Below are positions 1 through 8,523 of a stretch of 64,000 nt of DNA, piece by piece; the first letter of the stretch is position 1, and each line of letters opens with the position of its first letter. The notes under the pieces are model-generated. The model was not told the DNA's origin. It saw only the letters and a program-made list of their open reading frames with translations, and did not search any database. The translations under genes and the position numbers were made by a program. Origin of the DNA: Streptomyces sp. NWU339 (GTDB lineage Bacteria > Actinomycetota > Actinomycetes > Streptomycetales > Streptomycetaceae); the NCBI RefSeq assembly GCF_003143855.1, contig NZ_QFRK01000017.1, positions 668-64,667 of the forward strand, in the 5' to 3' direction.

Positions 1-363
1 AGCGCGCGGCTACGTCTACTTCGTCTTGTGGTTCGCGAAGAAGGCGGTCGCTTTTCCCAGCACCTCGATCGTCTGCTCCTGCTCGCGCACCTTTCGGCGC
101 AGCCGGACCAGCTCCTCGCGCTCGGCCGTGGTCAGCGCGCCGGCCGGGCCCTCACCCCGGTCGATCGCGGCCTGCTTCACCCAGCCCCGCAGGCCCTCGG
201 CGCTGACCCCGAGCTCCCGGGCCACCTCCGTCACCGTCCGCCCGGAGGAACGGACCAACTCGACGGCATCCTTCTTGAACTCGGCCGTGTACCGCTTGCG
301 CGTGTTGCTCTTCTTACTCACTACCTGGACTGCTTCCTCCGGGACCCATACGTCCCAGTATCA
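1..363 (-). mobile_element. One end of an IS3-family insertion sequence (cut by window edge)
   Basis: The stretch carries the first reading frame (OrfA) of an IS3-family element. The second frame (OrfB, DDE integrase) would lie beyond the left edge because the element is on the minus strand. Read on the minus strand, the probable outer terminus starts TGATACTGGGACGTATGG just upstream of the OrfA ribosome-binding site. IS3 ends usually begin with TG, which puts the element end near position 363. This lies only about 45 bases beyond the stop of the acetate permease gene, so the insertion sits in its 3' flank and does not break it. Terminus and target duplication are inferred because the other end is not visible. 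Confidence 0.7.
16..321 (-). CDS. IS3-family transposase OrfA (helix-turn-helix)
   Basis: This 101-residue protein matches the OrfA layout of IS3 elements. Residues 10-55 form a helix-turn-helix that begins with the family's KRYTAEFKKDAVELV signature and includes VTEVARELGVSAEGLRGWV. Residues 65-95 form a leucine-zipper-like coiled coil (ELVRLRRKVREQEQTIEVLGKA). OrfA binds the IS ends and is normally joined to OrfB by a -1 frameshift to make the active transposase. The start is a GTG with a GGAGGA motif about 13 bases upstream. The stop is a TAG at 16-18, and any overlapping OrfB would continue off the window edge. The gene looks intact; whether the whole element is active cannot be judged here. 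Confidence 0.85.
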   Translation of the reverse strand: MSKKSNTRKRYTAEFKKDAVELVRSSGRTVTEVARELGVSAEGLRGWVKQAAIDRGEGPAGALTTAEREELVRLRRKVREQEQTIEVLGKATAFFANHKTK

Positions 364-407
364 AGCTGTCCCGACCGCGGGGGGAACTTCACGGCCGCCG
401 GTGCGGG

Positions 408-2036
408 TCAGTGGGCGCCGGTGCCGGTCAGCGACCGGACCTCCAGCTCCGCGTACTTCTTGGCGTCCGGTTCCTCCTTGGACAGGACGGTGCCCAGCCA
501 GCCCATCAGGAAACCGAACGGGATGGAGATGAGTCCCGGGTTCTTCAGCGGGAACCAGGAGAAGTCGACGTCGGGGAACATCGCGGTCGGGTCGCCGGAG
601 ACGACGGGCGAGAACAGCACCAGGCCGACGGCGACGATGAGACCGCCGTAGATCGACCACAGGGCGCCCTGGGTGGTGAACCGCTTCCAGAACAGGCTGT
701 AGAGGATCGTCGGCAGGTTGGCGGACGCGGCGACCGCGAAGGCCAGCGCGACCAGACCGGCCACGTTCAGGTCGCGGGCGAGGGCGCCGAGCGCGATGGA
801 GACGACGCCGATGAGGACGGTCGCCCAGCGGGCCGCCCTCATCTCCTCCTTCTCCGTGGCCTTCCCCTTGCGGATGACGTTGGCGTAGATGTCGTGCGCG
901 AAGGAGGAGGACGAGGCGAGGGTGAGACCGGCGACCACGGCGAGGATCGTGGCGAAGGCGACCGCCGAGATGGTGGCGAGCAGGATCGCGCCCCAGGTCG
1001 AGTCGGTGCCGCCCAGGTGCAGGGCGAGCAGCGGCGCGGCCGTGTTGCCGGACGGGTTGGAGGCGATGATCTCGTCCCGCGAGATCAGCGCGGCGGCGCC
1101 GAAGCCGAGGGCGATGGTCATCAGGTAGAAGCCGCCGATGATGCCGATGGCCCAGTTCACGGACTTACGGGCGGCCTTGGCGTTGGGCACCGTGTAGAAG
1201 CGGATCAGGATGTGCGGCAGGCCGGCGGTGCCGAGCACCAGGGCGATGCCGAGGGAGATGAAGTCCAGCTTGGTGGTGCCGCTGGCGCCGTACTGCAGGC
1301 CGGGCTCCAGGAAGGCCGCGCCCGCGCCGCTGTTGTCGGCGGCCTTGCCCAGCAGGTCGGAGATGTTGAAGTTGAACTTCAGCAGCACCAGGAAGGTGAT
1401 CAGGATGGTGCCGCCGATGAGCAGCACGGCCTTGATCATCTGCACCCAGGTGGTGCCCTTCATGCCGCCGATGGAGACGTAGACGATCATCAGGACGCCG
1501 ACCAGGGCGACGATGAGGACCTTGCCGGCGTCGGAGGTGATGCCGAGCAGCAGCGAGACGAGGACGCCGGCGCCCGCCATCTGGGCCAGCAGGTAGAAGA
1601 TCGACACCACGATGGTGGAGGTACCGGCCGCGGTGCGCACGGGCCGCTGGCGCATGCGGTAGGCGAGGACGTCGCCCATCGTGTAGCGGCCGGAGTTCCG
1701 CAGTGGCTCGGCGACCAGCAGGAGGGCGACCAGCCAGGCGACCAGGAAGCCGATGGAGTAGAGGAAGCCGTCGTAGCCGAAGAGGGCGATGGCGCCCGCG
1801 ATGCCGAGGAAGGACGCGGCCGACATGTAGTCACCGGAGACCGCGAGTCCGTTCTGGAAGGCGCTGAACTGCCGTCCGCCCGCGTAGAAGTCGGCGGCGT
1901 CCTTGGTCTGCCGGCCCGCCCAGACGGTGATGCCGAGCGTCGCGACGACGAACAGCGCGAACAGCGTGATGATCAGCGCGCGGTGCTCGCTCGCCTCGTT
2001 CGCGGCGAGGGTGACGTGGGTGATCGCGGGGCTCAT
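408..2036 (-). CDS. actP: Cation/acetate symporter ActP (solute:sodium symporter family)
   Basis: A 542-residue polytopic membrane protein of the SSS family, which takes up acetate and similar short carboxylates with Na+ or H+. About 13 hydrophobic segments are visible, from ALIITLFALFVVATLGITVW near residue 20 to the C-terminal region. The family-typical GDYMSAASFLGIAG motif follows the first segments, and KKYAELEVRSLTGTGAH ends the protein. The ATG at 2036 is chosen because its ATGA overlaps the stop of the DUF485 gene upstream, the usual yjcH-actP arrangement; the frame stays open further upstream only as a shadow of that gene. An IS end lies about 45 bases after the stop. Substrate is inferred from family and operon; other monocarboxylates are possible. 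Confidence 0.9.
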   Translation of the reverse strand: MSPAITHVTLAANEASEHRALIITLFALFVVATLGITVWAGRQTKDAADFYAGGRQFSAFQNGLAVSGDYMSAASFLGIAGAIALFGYDGFLYSIGFLVAWLVALLLVAEPLRNSGRYTMGDVLAYRMRQRPVRTAAGTSTIVVSIFYLLAQMAGAGVLVSLLLGITSDAGKVLIVALVGVLMIVYVSIGGMKGTTWVQMIKAVLLIGGTILITFLVLLKFNFNISDLLGKAADNSGAGAAFLEPGLQYGASGTTKLDFISLGIALVLGTAGLPHILIRFYTVPNAKAARKSVNWAIGIIGGFYLMTIALGFGAAALISRDEIIASNPSGNTAAPLLALHLGGTDSTWGAILLATISAVAFATILAVVAGLTLASSSSFAHDIYANVIRKGKATEKEEMRAARWATVLIGVVSIALGALARDLNVAGLVALAFAVAASANLPTILYSLFWKRFTTQGALWSIYGGLIVAVGLVLFSPVVSGDPTAMFPDVDFSWFPLKNPGLISIPFGFLMGWLGTVLSKEEPDAKKYAELEVRSLTGTGAH

Positions 2037-2389
2037 GCGCCGCCCTCCATACGGGTCTTGATGGCCTCGGCCTTGGGGTCGAGGTTGGTGGCGGCGTGCC
2101 GGGAGTACCACCACGCGATGAGGAACGTGGTGACGAACTGCAGGACACCGAAGACGAGGGCGACGTTGATGTTGCCGAACAGCTCCGTGCCCATGAAGCC
2201 GCCCGCGTAGTTCGAGAGCAGCACGTACAGCAGGTACCAGAGGATGAAGCCGACGGTCAGGGGGAAGGCGAAGGAGCGGTGGGAGCGGCGCAGTTCACCG
2301 AACTCAGCGCTCTCCTGCACCGCGGTGAACTCCTCGGGTGTGGGGAGTTTGTGTTCCTCTGCTGAGGGGGATGGCGCTTCGGCGGCCAC
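2033..2389 (-). CDS. DUF485 (YjcH-like) small membrane protein, ActP partner
   Basis: A 118-residue protein with two hydrophobic segments, residues about 42-62 (FPLTVGFILWYLLYVLLSNY) and 75-95 (INVALVFGVLQFVTTFLIAW). This matches DUF485, which is almost always encoded just upstream of acetate symporters. The FAFPLTVGFILWYLLYVLL core and the WYSRHAATNLDP tail are typical. The GTG start has a GAGGAG ribosome-binding site seven bases upstream. The stop overlaps the actP ATG, so the two are translationally coupled. Its molecular role is not established in the family; an accessory role in permease assembly or stability is an inference from constant linkage. Confidence 0.88.
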   Translation of the reverse strand: MAAEAPSPSAEEHKLPTPEEFTAVQESAEFGELRRSHRSFAFPLTVGFILWYLLYVLLSNYAGGFMGTELFGNINVALVFGVLQFVTTFLIAWWYSRHAATNLDPKAEAIKTRMEGGA

Positions 2390-2673
2390 GGAGACTCCTC
2401 GCGTTGCGGGTGCGGTTACTACGGAACGACGGAACTACTGCGGGAACGGGGGCGAGTGTCCTCGCGCTCCCTGCACAACGTCACGGCGCCACGCGAGCAC
2501 CGGTTCAACGGTCCGCGCTTTCTTTTCGGGGGACGTTTTCCGAAGTCGTTACGGCAAAACGTTGTTGCCCGGAGAGGGCACGGGATAACTTCACCCTGCA
2601 CACCCCGTCATGTACCTGCCCGAACGTCACTTGTGCCTCGGGCAGGTTTGTTTCCGGATGATGTGGAGATCCC
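2390..2673. promoter_or_regulatory. Divergent promoter region between the acetate permease operon and the protease gene
   Basis: These 284 bases separate the divergently transcribed DUF485-actP operon (minus) and subtilase gene (plus), so both promoters must lie here. The segment is less GC-rich than its surroundings. It holds an imperfect inverted repeat, CGTTTT at 2534-2539 and AAAACG at 2556-2561, which could be a regulator site. No protein-coding frame stands out. Promoter boxes could not be assigned with confidence. Confidence 0.4.
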
Positions 2674-4209
2674 ATGGCTCATCTGCGTTCCAGACGCCGC
2701 CTCGCCCTCGCCGTGCCTGTCGCGCTGTCCCTGACCGCCTCGCTCGGCTTCCTGCCGGCGGCGGCGTCGGCGGCTCCGCAGGCGGCGCCGACGGCGAAGC
2801 AGGCGACGGACGCGCCCGCCTTGGCGTATGTCGTCAACACCAAGGCGGACCACCGCACCATCGCGTCGGTGAAGAAGGCGATCGCCGCGGCCGACGGGAC
2901 CGTCGTGGTCACGTACGACAAGATCGGTGTGATCGTCGTCCACTCGGCGAACCCGGACTTCGGCAAGGAGATCCGCGTCGCGCGGGATGTGCAGTCCGCC
3001 GGAGCCACCCGTACCGCGCCGCTGGCCCCGGCCGGGACGACCGACGTGGGCGCCGCCGACTACGTGACGGCCGCCGAGGCCGCGAAGACGAAGGCCGCCT
3101 CGGACAAGGTCCCCGGCAGCGAGCCCCTCGAGGCCGACCAGTGGGACCTGCGGGCGATCGGCGCCGACAAGGCCGCGCGGATCAACCCCGGCAGCCAGAA
3201 GGTGACCGTCGCCGTGATCGACACCGGCGTCGACGACACCCACGACGACCTCAGGGCGAACTTCTCCGCCGCCCAGTCGGCCAACTGCGTCGGCGGCAAG
3301 GCGGACACCAGCGAGGGCGCCTGGCGTCCGTACACGGCCGACGACTACCACGGCACCCACGTGGCCGGTGAGATCGCCGCGGCCCGCAACGGCATCGGCG
3401 TCGCCGGTGTGGCGCCCGGCGTGAAGGTGTCCAGCATCAAGGTGAGCGACCCGGACAACGGTCTCTTCTACCCGGAGAACGTCGTCTGCGCCTTCGTGTT
3501 CGCCGCCGACCACGGCGTCGAGATCACGAACAACAGCTACTACGTGGACCCGTGGCTGTACAACTGCAAGGACGACCCCGACCAGAAGGCGATCGTCGAC
3601 GCGGTCAACCGGGCCCAGCTGTACGCCCAGAAGAAGGGCACCCTGCACGTCGCGGCGGCCGGCAACTCCAACCACGACCTGGCCTCGGACGCCATCGACG
3701 ACGCCTCCAGCCCGAACGACACCACGCCGGTCGAGCGCACCATCGACCCGTCCGAGTGCCTGGACCTGCCGACCCAGCTGCCGGGTGTGGTCACGGTCAG
3801 CGCTACCGGTGTGCAGAACGTCAAGTCGTACTTCTCCACGTACGGCAATCACGTCGTCGATGTCGCGGCACCGGGCGGCGACCGCCGCTATCAGCTGCCG
3901 GACACGCCGTCGAAGGACGGCCGCATCCTGTCCACCATGCCGAACAACCAGTACGCCTTCCTCCAGGGCACCTCGATGGCCTCACCGCACGCCGCCGGTG
4001 TGGCCGCGTTGCTGAAGTCCAAGCACCCGCAGGCGACCCCGGCGATGCTGCAGGCGCTGCTGAAGGCGCAGGCGGACAACCCGGGCTGCCCGGCCTCCTA
4101 CGACCAGGACGGCGACGGAGTGCAGGACGCGACCTGCGAGGGCGGCAAGCGGGTCAACGGCTTCTACGGCTTCGGCATCGTCGACGCGCTGGACGCGGTG
4201 AAGCGGTAA
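2674..4209 (+). CDS. Secreted subtilisin-like serine protease (peptidase S8)
   Basis: A 511-residue exported protease. A signal peptide covers residues 1 to about 34 (RSRRR, then a long Ala/Leu core ending ASAAP). A propeptide-like region follows (about 50-100). The S8 catalytic domain has all three residues in their motifs: Asp183 in VIDTGVDDTHDD, His226 in HGTHVAGE and Ser434 in GTSMASPHAAG. The oxyanion Asn331 sits in AAAGNS. Cysteine pairs near the C terminus may form disulfides. The ATG has a GGAG motif six bases upstream. It probably works outside the cell in protein scavenging or in processing of secreted proteins during development. The natural substrate is unknown. Confidence 0.93.
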   Translation: MAHLRSRRRLALAVPVALSLTASLGFLPAAASAAPQAAPTAKQATDAPALAYVVNTKADHRTIASVKKAIAAADGTVVVTYDKIGVIVVHSANPDFGKEIRVARDVQSAGATRTAPLAPAGTTDVGAADYVTAAEAAKTKAASDKVPGSEPLEADQWDLRAIGADKAARINPGSQKVTVAVIDTGVDDTHDDLRANFSAAQSANCVGGKADTSEGAWRPYTADDYHGTHVAGEIAAARNGIGVAGVAPGVKVSSIKVSDPDNGLFYPENVVCAFVFAADHGVEITNNSYYVDPWLYNCKDDPDQKAIVDAVNRAQLYAQKKGTLHVAAAGNSNHDLASDAIDDASSPNDTTPVERTIDPSECLDLPTQLPGVVTVSATGVQNVKSYFSTYGNHVVDVAAPGGDRRYQLPDTPSKDGRILSTMPNNQYAFLQGTSMASPHAAGVAALLKSKHPQATPAMLQALLKAQADNPGCPASYDQDGDGVQDATCEGGKRVNGFYGFGIVDALDAVKR

Positions 4210-4275
4210 GCGAAGCAGTAGCAGTGCAGTAGCAGTGGCAGTACCGCGCGGCCGTACCGCGTGACTTGTGAGAGT

Positions 4276-4305
4276 GGAAGGGCCGGGCGATCGCCCGGCC
4301 CTTCC
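4276..4305 (+). terminator. Transcription terminator downstream of the protease gene
   Basis: A perfect 30-bp palindrome, GGAAGGGCCGGGCGA followed directly by its complement, lies 67 bases after the protease stop. It would fold into a strong GC-rich hairpin. As is common in Streptomyces, there is no U-tract. The bases just before it (4210-4250) contain short AGCAGT repeats. Confidence 0.75.
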
Positions 4306-4412
4306 GGTGTCCCGGGGTCCCCACGGGTGGATCGTGGGCGGGGCGTCAACGGGTGCCTGAGTGTGATGATCGGCTCATGCCGCATGGGCGGCCGGTGCGG
4401 CACAGTGCCCCC

Positions 4413-5876
4413 ATGACCGACACCGAATCCCGCGTCGGCCTCGCGGCCGCGTGGTCCTCGCTGGGCGGCGATCCCGCCCTCCTCACCCGCGTGTCGACCG
4501 TCGAGCGACCCGAAGTTCTTCCCGCGCGGCTGCCGGTACGGGAGCTGGCACGCGCCTGTGTGGGAGCGTGCGCGCTGGCCGCGGCCGAACTGGGCGCGCG
4601 GCGGGCGGCGCGTACGGCTTCGGGGCGCTCTCGCACGGGGCGTGTTCCCGCGGGGCGTCCCGAGGTCTCCGGGACGCCCGCGGTGCGGGTGGACGACGGA
4701 GCGGTGGCCGCGGCGTTCGTCAGCGAACGGCATCTGCTGGTCGACGGGCGGGCCCCGGTGGCCTTCGCGCCGCTGTCGCGTTTCTGGCGCACGGCCGACG
4801 GATGGGTGCGCACCCACGCCAACTACCCCCACCACCGGGCCCGGCTGCTCGCCGCGCTGGGGACGCCCGAGGACACGCGGGCGGTGGCGGCGGCGCTCGC
4901 CGAGCGGTCGGCCGTCGAGGTGGAGGAGGCCGTGTACGCCTCCGGCGGGCTCGCCGTCGCGCTGCGGACGCCCGCGCAGTGGGCGGCGCACGAGCAGGCC
5001 GCGGCGGTGGCGGAGCGTCCGCTGGTGGAGCGCGGGCGGCTGGACGTCGCACCCGTGCGCGTGCTCACCCCCGTGGACCGCGATCCGCTGCTGCCCGCGG
5101 CGGGGCTGCGGGTGCTGGACCTGACACGGGTCATCGCGGGGCCGGTCGCCACCCGCACGTTGGCCCTGCTCGGCGCGGACGTGCTGCGCCTGGACTCCCC
5201 GCGGCTGCCCGAACTCCCCGACCAGCACACCGACACGGGGTTCGGGAAGCGCTCGGCCCTGCTGGATCTGACGGCCGACCGGGATGCCTTCGAGGAACTG
5301 CTCGCGGCCGCGGACGTGGTGGTCACCGGGTACCGGCCGGGGTCCTTGGACCGACTCGGGCTGAGCCCCGGGGCACTGGCCGAGCGCCGGCCCGGGGTGG
5401 TCGTGGCGCAGTTGTCGGCGTGGGGTGCGTACGGGCCGTGGGGCGACCGGCGCGGCTTCGACAGCCTGGTGCAGGTGGCCACGGGGATCGCGGCGAGCGA
5501 GGGTTCACCGGAGCGGCCGGGGGCGCTCCCGGCGCAGGCCCTCGACCACGGCACGGGGTATCTGCTGGCGGCGGCGGTGCTGCGGGCGCTGACCGAGCAG
5601 GCGGACGAGGGGGGCAGCCGGTTCGTGCGGCTGGCGCTGGCGCGGACGGCGGGCTGGCTGCTGGAAGGAGCCGCGCACACGCGTGCGCCAGCCGAAGGGG
5701 AGGCGGCCGCTTCCGTCCCGGCCGCGGGCGGGTCCGCCGACGCCTGGCTCACGGAGGCGGACGGTGCGCAGGGGAGGCTGCGGTACGTCCGGCCCCCGGT
5801 GTCGTTCGCCGGAGGGCCCCGTGACTGGGCCCGCCCGCCCGGACCGTGGGGGGCGGACACCGCGCGGTGGGGGTGA
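4413..5876 (+). CDS. CaiB/BaiF (class III) CoA-transferase family protein
   Basis: A 487-residue protein whose second half is a family III CoA transferase, the group that moves CoA between carboxylic acids such as carnitine, formate/oxalate or bile acids. GLRVLDLTRVIAGPVATRTLA (about 231-251) and the downstream GADVLRLDSP are typical nucleotide/CoA-binding segments. The catalytic Asp is probably Asp350 in RRGFDSLVQ. The first 220 residues are a divergent N-terminal half, giving the duplicated-domain length seen in many actinobacterial members. The ATG at 4413 is preferred over an in-frame ATG at 4377; neither has a clear ribosome-binding site. It stands alone with no CoA-ligase or dehydratase beside it, so its substrate cannot be inferred. 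Confidence 0.85.
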   Translation: MTDTESRVGLAAAWSSLGGDPALLTRVSTVERPEVLPARLPVRELARACVGACALAAAELGARRAARTASGRSRTGRVPAGRPEVSGTPAVRVDDGAVAAAFVSERHLLVDGRAPVAFAPLSRFWRTADGWVRTHANYPHHRARLLAALGTPEDTRAVAAALAERSAVEVEEAVYASGGLAVALRTPAQWAAHEQAAAVAERPLVERGRLDVAPVRVLTPVDRDPLLPAAGLRVLDLTRVIAGPVATRTLALLGADVLRLDSPRLPELPDQHTDTGFGKRSALLDLTADRDAFEELLAAADVVVTGYRPGSLDRLGLSPGALAERRPGVVVAQLSAWGAYGPWGDRRGFDSLVQVATGIAASEGSPERPGALPAQALDHGTGYLLAAAVLRALTEQADEGGSRFVRLALARTAGWLLEGAAHTRAPAEGEAAASVPAAGGSADAWLTEADGAQGRLRYVRPPVSFAGGPRDWARPPGPWGADTARWG

Positions 5877-6036
5877 GGGGGGACGGCGGGGACGGCGCCG
5901 GGAAGGACGGACCGCGGCCGGTGCCGGCAGGCCGCACGAGCACGGCCGGGGCGTCAAATCCGACCTTGGCGCGAACTGTCCCCTGCCTCCCCACCCCACG
6001 CTTGCCCGTTCTGTGAGCGCTTGTGAAGATCCTGGG

Positions 6037-7044
6037 GTGACTCTGACAAATCCCAGGCCCGGGGCGGCCGGTGCGCACAGGGGCGCACCGCGTTCCGGCA
6101 CCGGCCCGGCCGTCGCCGTACTCGTGCTGGTGGCGCTGGCGGCACTGATACCCCTCCTCGGCCCGCCCCCCGCCCTGCGCGGCACCGGTGAGGCCCCGGC
6201 GCCCGGCACCGGCGGCATAGCCCTGCTGCGGACGGTGCTGTTCGCGGCTCTGGCGATACCCGTCGGCGAGCTTTTCGTGAAACGGCTCCTGCGTTCCGTG
6301 CCCGACGCGCCCCCGGCCGTGCCCCGCGGCTGGTCCACCGCCGCGAACGCCGTCGGCTTCGCGGCCGCCATCGGACTCGCCTCCGTCGTGGCCACCGGCA
6401 ACCTGGTTCCCGAAAGCCTCGCCGCCATCGACGTGGGCGGCCTGTACGACTCCCGGGACGGCAAGCTGGCCCTCCTGGAGGTCAACGCGTTCCTCCTCGC
6501 GGCCCTGTGTGCCGCCTCCGGCCGTCCGGGCACCCAGGCCTGGCCGCTGGCCGCGATCATCGTCGCCGAAGCCCTGCGCGCGCACCCGAAGACCGAGTAC
6601 ACCCCGCTGCTCGGCTCCGGCCTGACGCTGATTCACCTGACCTGCGCCTCGCTCTGGGTGGGCGGCCTGCTGTACGCGCTGCGCACCATGCGTGCGTGGC
6701 GGGACTCGGAAGCGGGGGGCGTGCTGCTGGGGCTGTACGCGCGCGTGGCGGCCGTTCTGCTGGCCGCCATCACCGCGACCGGGGTGTGCAGTTCACTGCG
6801 CCGGATGCCGCCGGGGACGATCCTGGAGCAGTTGACGGACACCGCGTACGGGCGCGTCCTGCTCGCGAAGGTGATCCTGATGGCCGGTGTCGCGGCCCTC
6901 GCCCTGTGGGCCCGGGTCCGGCTGGCCCGCGCGGCCGATCCGCTGAGCGCCCGCGGCCCCGCGTGGGCGGAGGCGTACCTGCTGGCCCTGGTGGTGGCGG
7001 TGTCGGGCCTCCTGACGGCGCTTCCGGTACCGATCCGCTGGTGA
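6037..7044 (+). CDS. CopD-like multi-pass membrane protein (putative copper resistance D family)
   Basis: A 335-residue integral membrane protein with roughly eight or nine transmembrane segments. These include VAVLVLVALAALIPLL (about 25-42), LIHLTCASLWVGGLLYAL (about 193-210) and YLLALVVAVSGLLTALPV near the end. The LTCASLWVGG segment with its buried histidine is typical of CopD-domain proteins linked to copper uptake or homeostasis. The GTG at 6037 is used because the frame upstream is low-complexity and only open by GC bias. No CopC-like periplasmic copper chaperone is adjacent, so copper transport is a family-level suggestion. The gene is followed by the exonuclease gene after 71 bases. 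Confidence 0.75.
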   Translation: MTLTNPRPGAAGAHRGAPRSGTGPAVAVLVLVALAALIPLLGPPPALRGTGEAPAPGTGGIALLRTVLFAALAIPVGELFVKRLLRSVPDAPPAVPRGWSTAANAVGFAAAIGLASVVATGNLVPESLAAIDVGGLYDSRDGKLALLEVNAFLLAALCAASGRPGTQAWPLAAIIVAEALRAHPKTEYTPLLGSGLTLIHLTCASLWVGGLLYALRTMRAWRDSEAGGVLLGLYARVAAVLLAAITATGVCSSLRRMPPGTILEQLTDTAYGRVLLAKVILMAGVAALALWARVRLARAADPLSARGPAWAEAYLLALVVAVSGLLTALPVPIRW

Positions 7045-7115
7045 GGCCGGGCGGCGGGGCCCGTACGGCACCTGACGGGCAGGGCTGTCAGTCGTGGCCC
7101 GTATCCTCATGAACC

Positions 7116-8102
7116 ATGCTCGAAGACCTCACGACCGCAGCGTCCTCCGCCACCGCCTGGCCGGCCTCGTATCCGCGGGGGTACGCGGTCGTCGACGTGG
7201 AGACCACGGGGCTCGCCCGGGACGACCGCATCGTCTCCGCGGGCGTCTACCAGCTGGACGCGCGCGGCGAGGTCGAGGACCACTGGTACACGGTGGTCAA
7301 TCCGGAGCGGGACCCCGGTCCGGTGTGGATCCACGGCCTGACGAGCGAGGTGCTCGAAGGGGCGCCCCTCTTCGGTGACATCGCCGGAGAGTTCGCCACC
7401 CGGCTGGAGGGGCGGGTGCTCGTCGCGCACAACGCCGTCTTCGACTGGCAGATGATCGCCCGCGAGTACGCCCGCGCCGGCGCGCAGGCTCCGGTGAGGC
7501 AGCGGTTGTGCACGATCGTCCTCTCCAAGGAGCTCCGGCTGCCGCTGCCCAACCACAAGCTGGAGTCGCTCGCCGCGCATTTCGGTGTGGTGCAGCGGCG
7601 CGCGCACCACGCGCTGGACGACGCGCGGGTGCTGGCGGAGGTGTTCCGGCCCAGCCTGCGGGCCGCGGCGGTGGGCGGGATGCGGCTGCCGCTGCACGAG
7701 TGCCTGCCACTGACGGAGTGGACCGACCGGCCCAGGGTCGCCCAGCAGGCCGGGTACGGCGGCGGCCACCGGTCCGCCGGTTGGCGCCCCTCCCGCAAGC
7801 GCCCCGCGTGCCCCTACCCCAACCCGGGACGGTACGAACCGGGCAAGCCGCTCAAGCAGGGCATGCGGGTCGCGTTCTCCGGTGACACCTCCGTGGAGCG
7901 GGACCTGCTGGAGGACCGGGCGACCGAGGCCGGGCTGCACGTCGCCACCAGCCTGTCCCGGCTGACCAGCCTCCTCGTCACCAATGATCCGGACTCGGGC
8001 ACGTCCAAGGTGGTCAAGGCCCGGCAGTACGGCACCCCGGTCGTGGACGAGGCGGCCTTCGGCCAGCTGCTCGGTGACGTCGCACCCGCGTCGGAGGGCT
8101 GA
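7116..8102 (+). CDS. DnaQ-family 3'-5' exonuclease with C-terminal BRCT domain
   Basis: A 328-residue protein. Residues 22-175 form a DEDDh exonuclease: Asp27 and Glu29 in VVDVETTG, Asp110 in HNAVFDWQM, and His164 and Asp169 in HHALDDA. All metal-binding and catalytic positions are present. Residues about 240-325 (MRVAFSGDTSVERDLLEDRA through VVDEAAFGQLL) look like a BRCT domain, a DNA-break or phosphopeptide binding module. This architecture is seen in actinobacterial proteins annotated as DNA polymerase III epsilon-like. Here the enzyme is free-standing and more likely acts in DNA repair or nucleic-acid trimming than as the replicative proofreader. The ATG lies 71 bases after the CopD-like gene. 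Confidence 0.9.
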   Translation: MLEDLTTAASSATAWPASYPRGYAVVDVETTGLARDDRIVSAGVYQLDARGEVEDHWYTVVNPERDPGPVWIHGLTSEVLEGAPLFGDIAGEFATRLEGRVLVAHNAVFDWQMIAREYARAGAQAPVRQRLCTIVLSKELRLPLPNHKLESLAAHFGVVQRRAHHALDDARVLAEVFRPSLRAAAVGGMRLPLHECLPLTEWTDRPRVAQQAGYGGGHRSAGWRPSRKRPACPYPNPGRYEPGKPLKQGMRVAFSGDTSVERDLLEDRATEAGLHVATSLSRLTSLLVTNDPDSGTSKVVKARQYGTPVVDEAAFGQLLGDVAPASEG

Positions 8103-8239
8103 CCGCGCCGACGGCGAGCGGGGCGCCGACGGCACGGTCAGCCCGTCGGGGGTCCGAGGACCGTGCGGACGGGTGATTGCCGGGCGACTCGCCCGCCGCC
8201 CGCTCGCCCGCACCGGACCTACGGCCCACCCTGTGGCCC

Positions 8240-8473
8240 ATGGCGACATGTGAAGTGTGCGGCAACAGTTACGGAATGACCTTCGAGGTGCACGCGCAGG
8301 GCGCGGTGCACGTCTTCGACTGCTTCTCCTGCGCGATCCACCGGATGGCCCCGATCTGCGAGCACTGCCGGGTGCAGATCATCGGCCAGGGCGTGGAGGC
8401 CGAGGGCCACTGGTACTGCGGCGCCCACTGCGCCCGCGCGGAGGGAAGGACGGGGATCGTCGACCGGGTGTGA
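8240..8473 (+). CDS. Small cysteine-rich (zinc-ribbon-like) protein
   Basis: A 77-residue protein with eight cysteines in four closely spaced pairs: CEVC (4-7), CFSC, CEHC and CGAHC. It also has several histidines. The arrangement implies one or two structural zinc sites, somewhat like a LIM or double zinc-ribbon module. The ATG at 8240 is preferred because conserved-looking sequence begins there (MATCEVCGNSYG); the frame is open earlier but is Pro/Arg-rich. The next gene, SURF1-like, starts 50 bases later. The function is unknown: binding of nucleic acid or protein partners is possible, and I see no catalytic signature. Confidence 0.7.
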   Translation: MATCEVCGNSYGMTFEVHAQGAVHVFDCFSCAIHRMAPICEHCRVQIIGQGVEAEGHWYCGAHCARAEGRTGIVDRV

Positions 8474-8523
8474 GGACGCACCCGCCTGAACGCACCCCAC
8501 GGTCCTGGTTGTACGGTCGTGGG

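Noticed and set aside
411..2210. Plus-strand frame of about 600 codons opposite actP
   Set aside because: The composition is Gly/Asp/Gln/Arg-rich without any motif; it mirrors the acetate permease gene.
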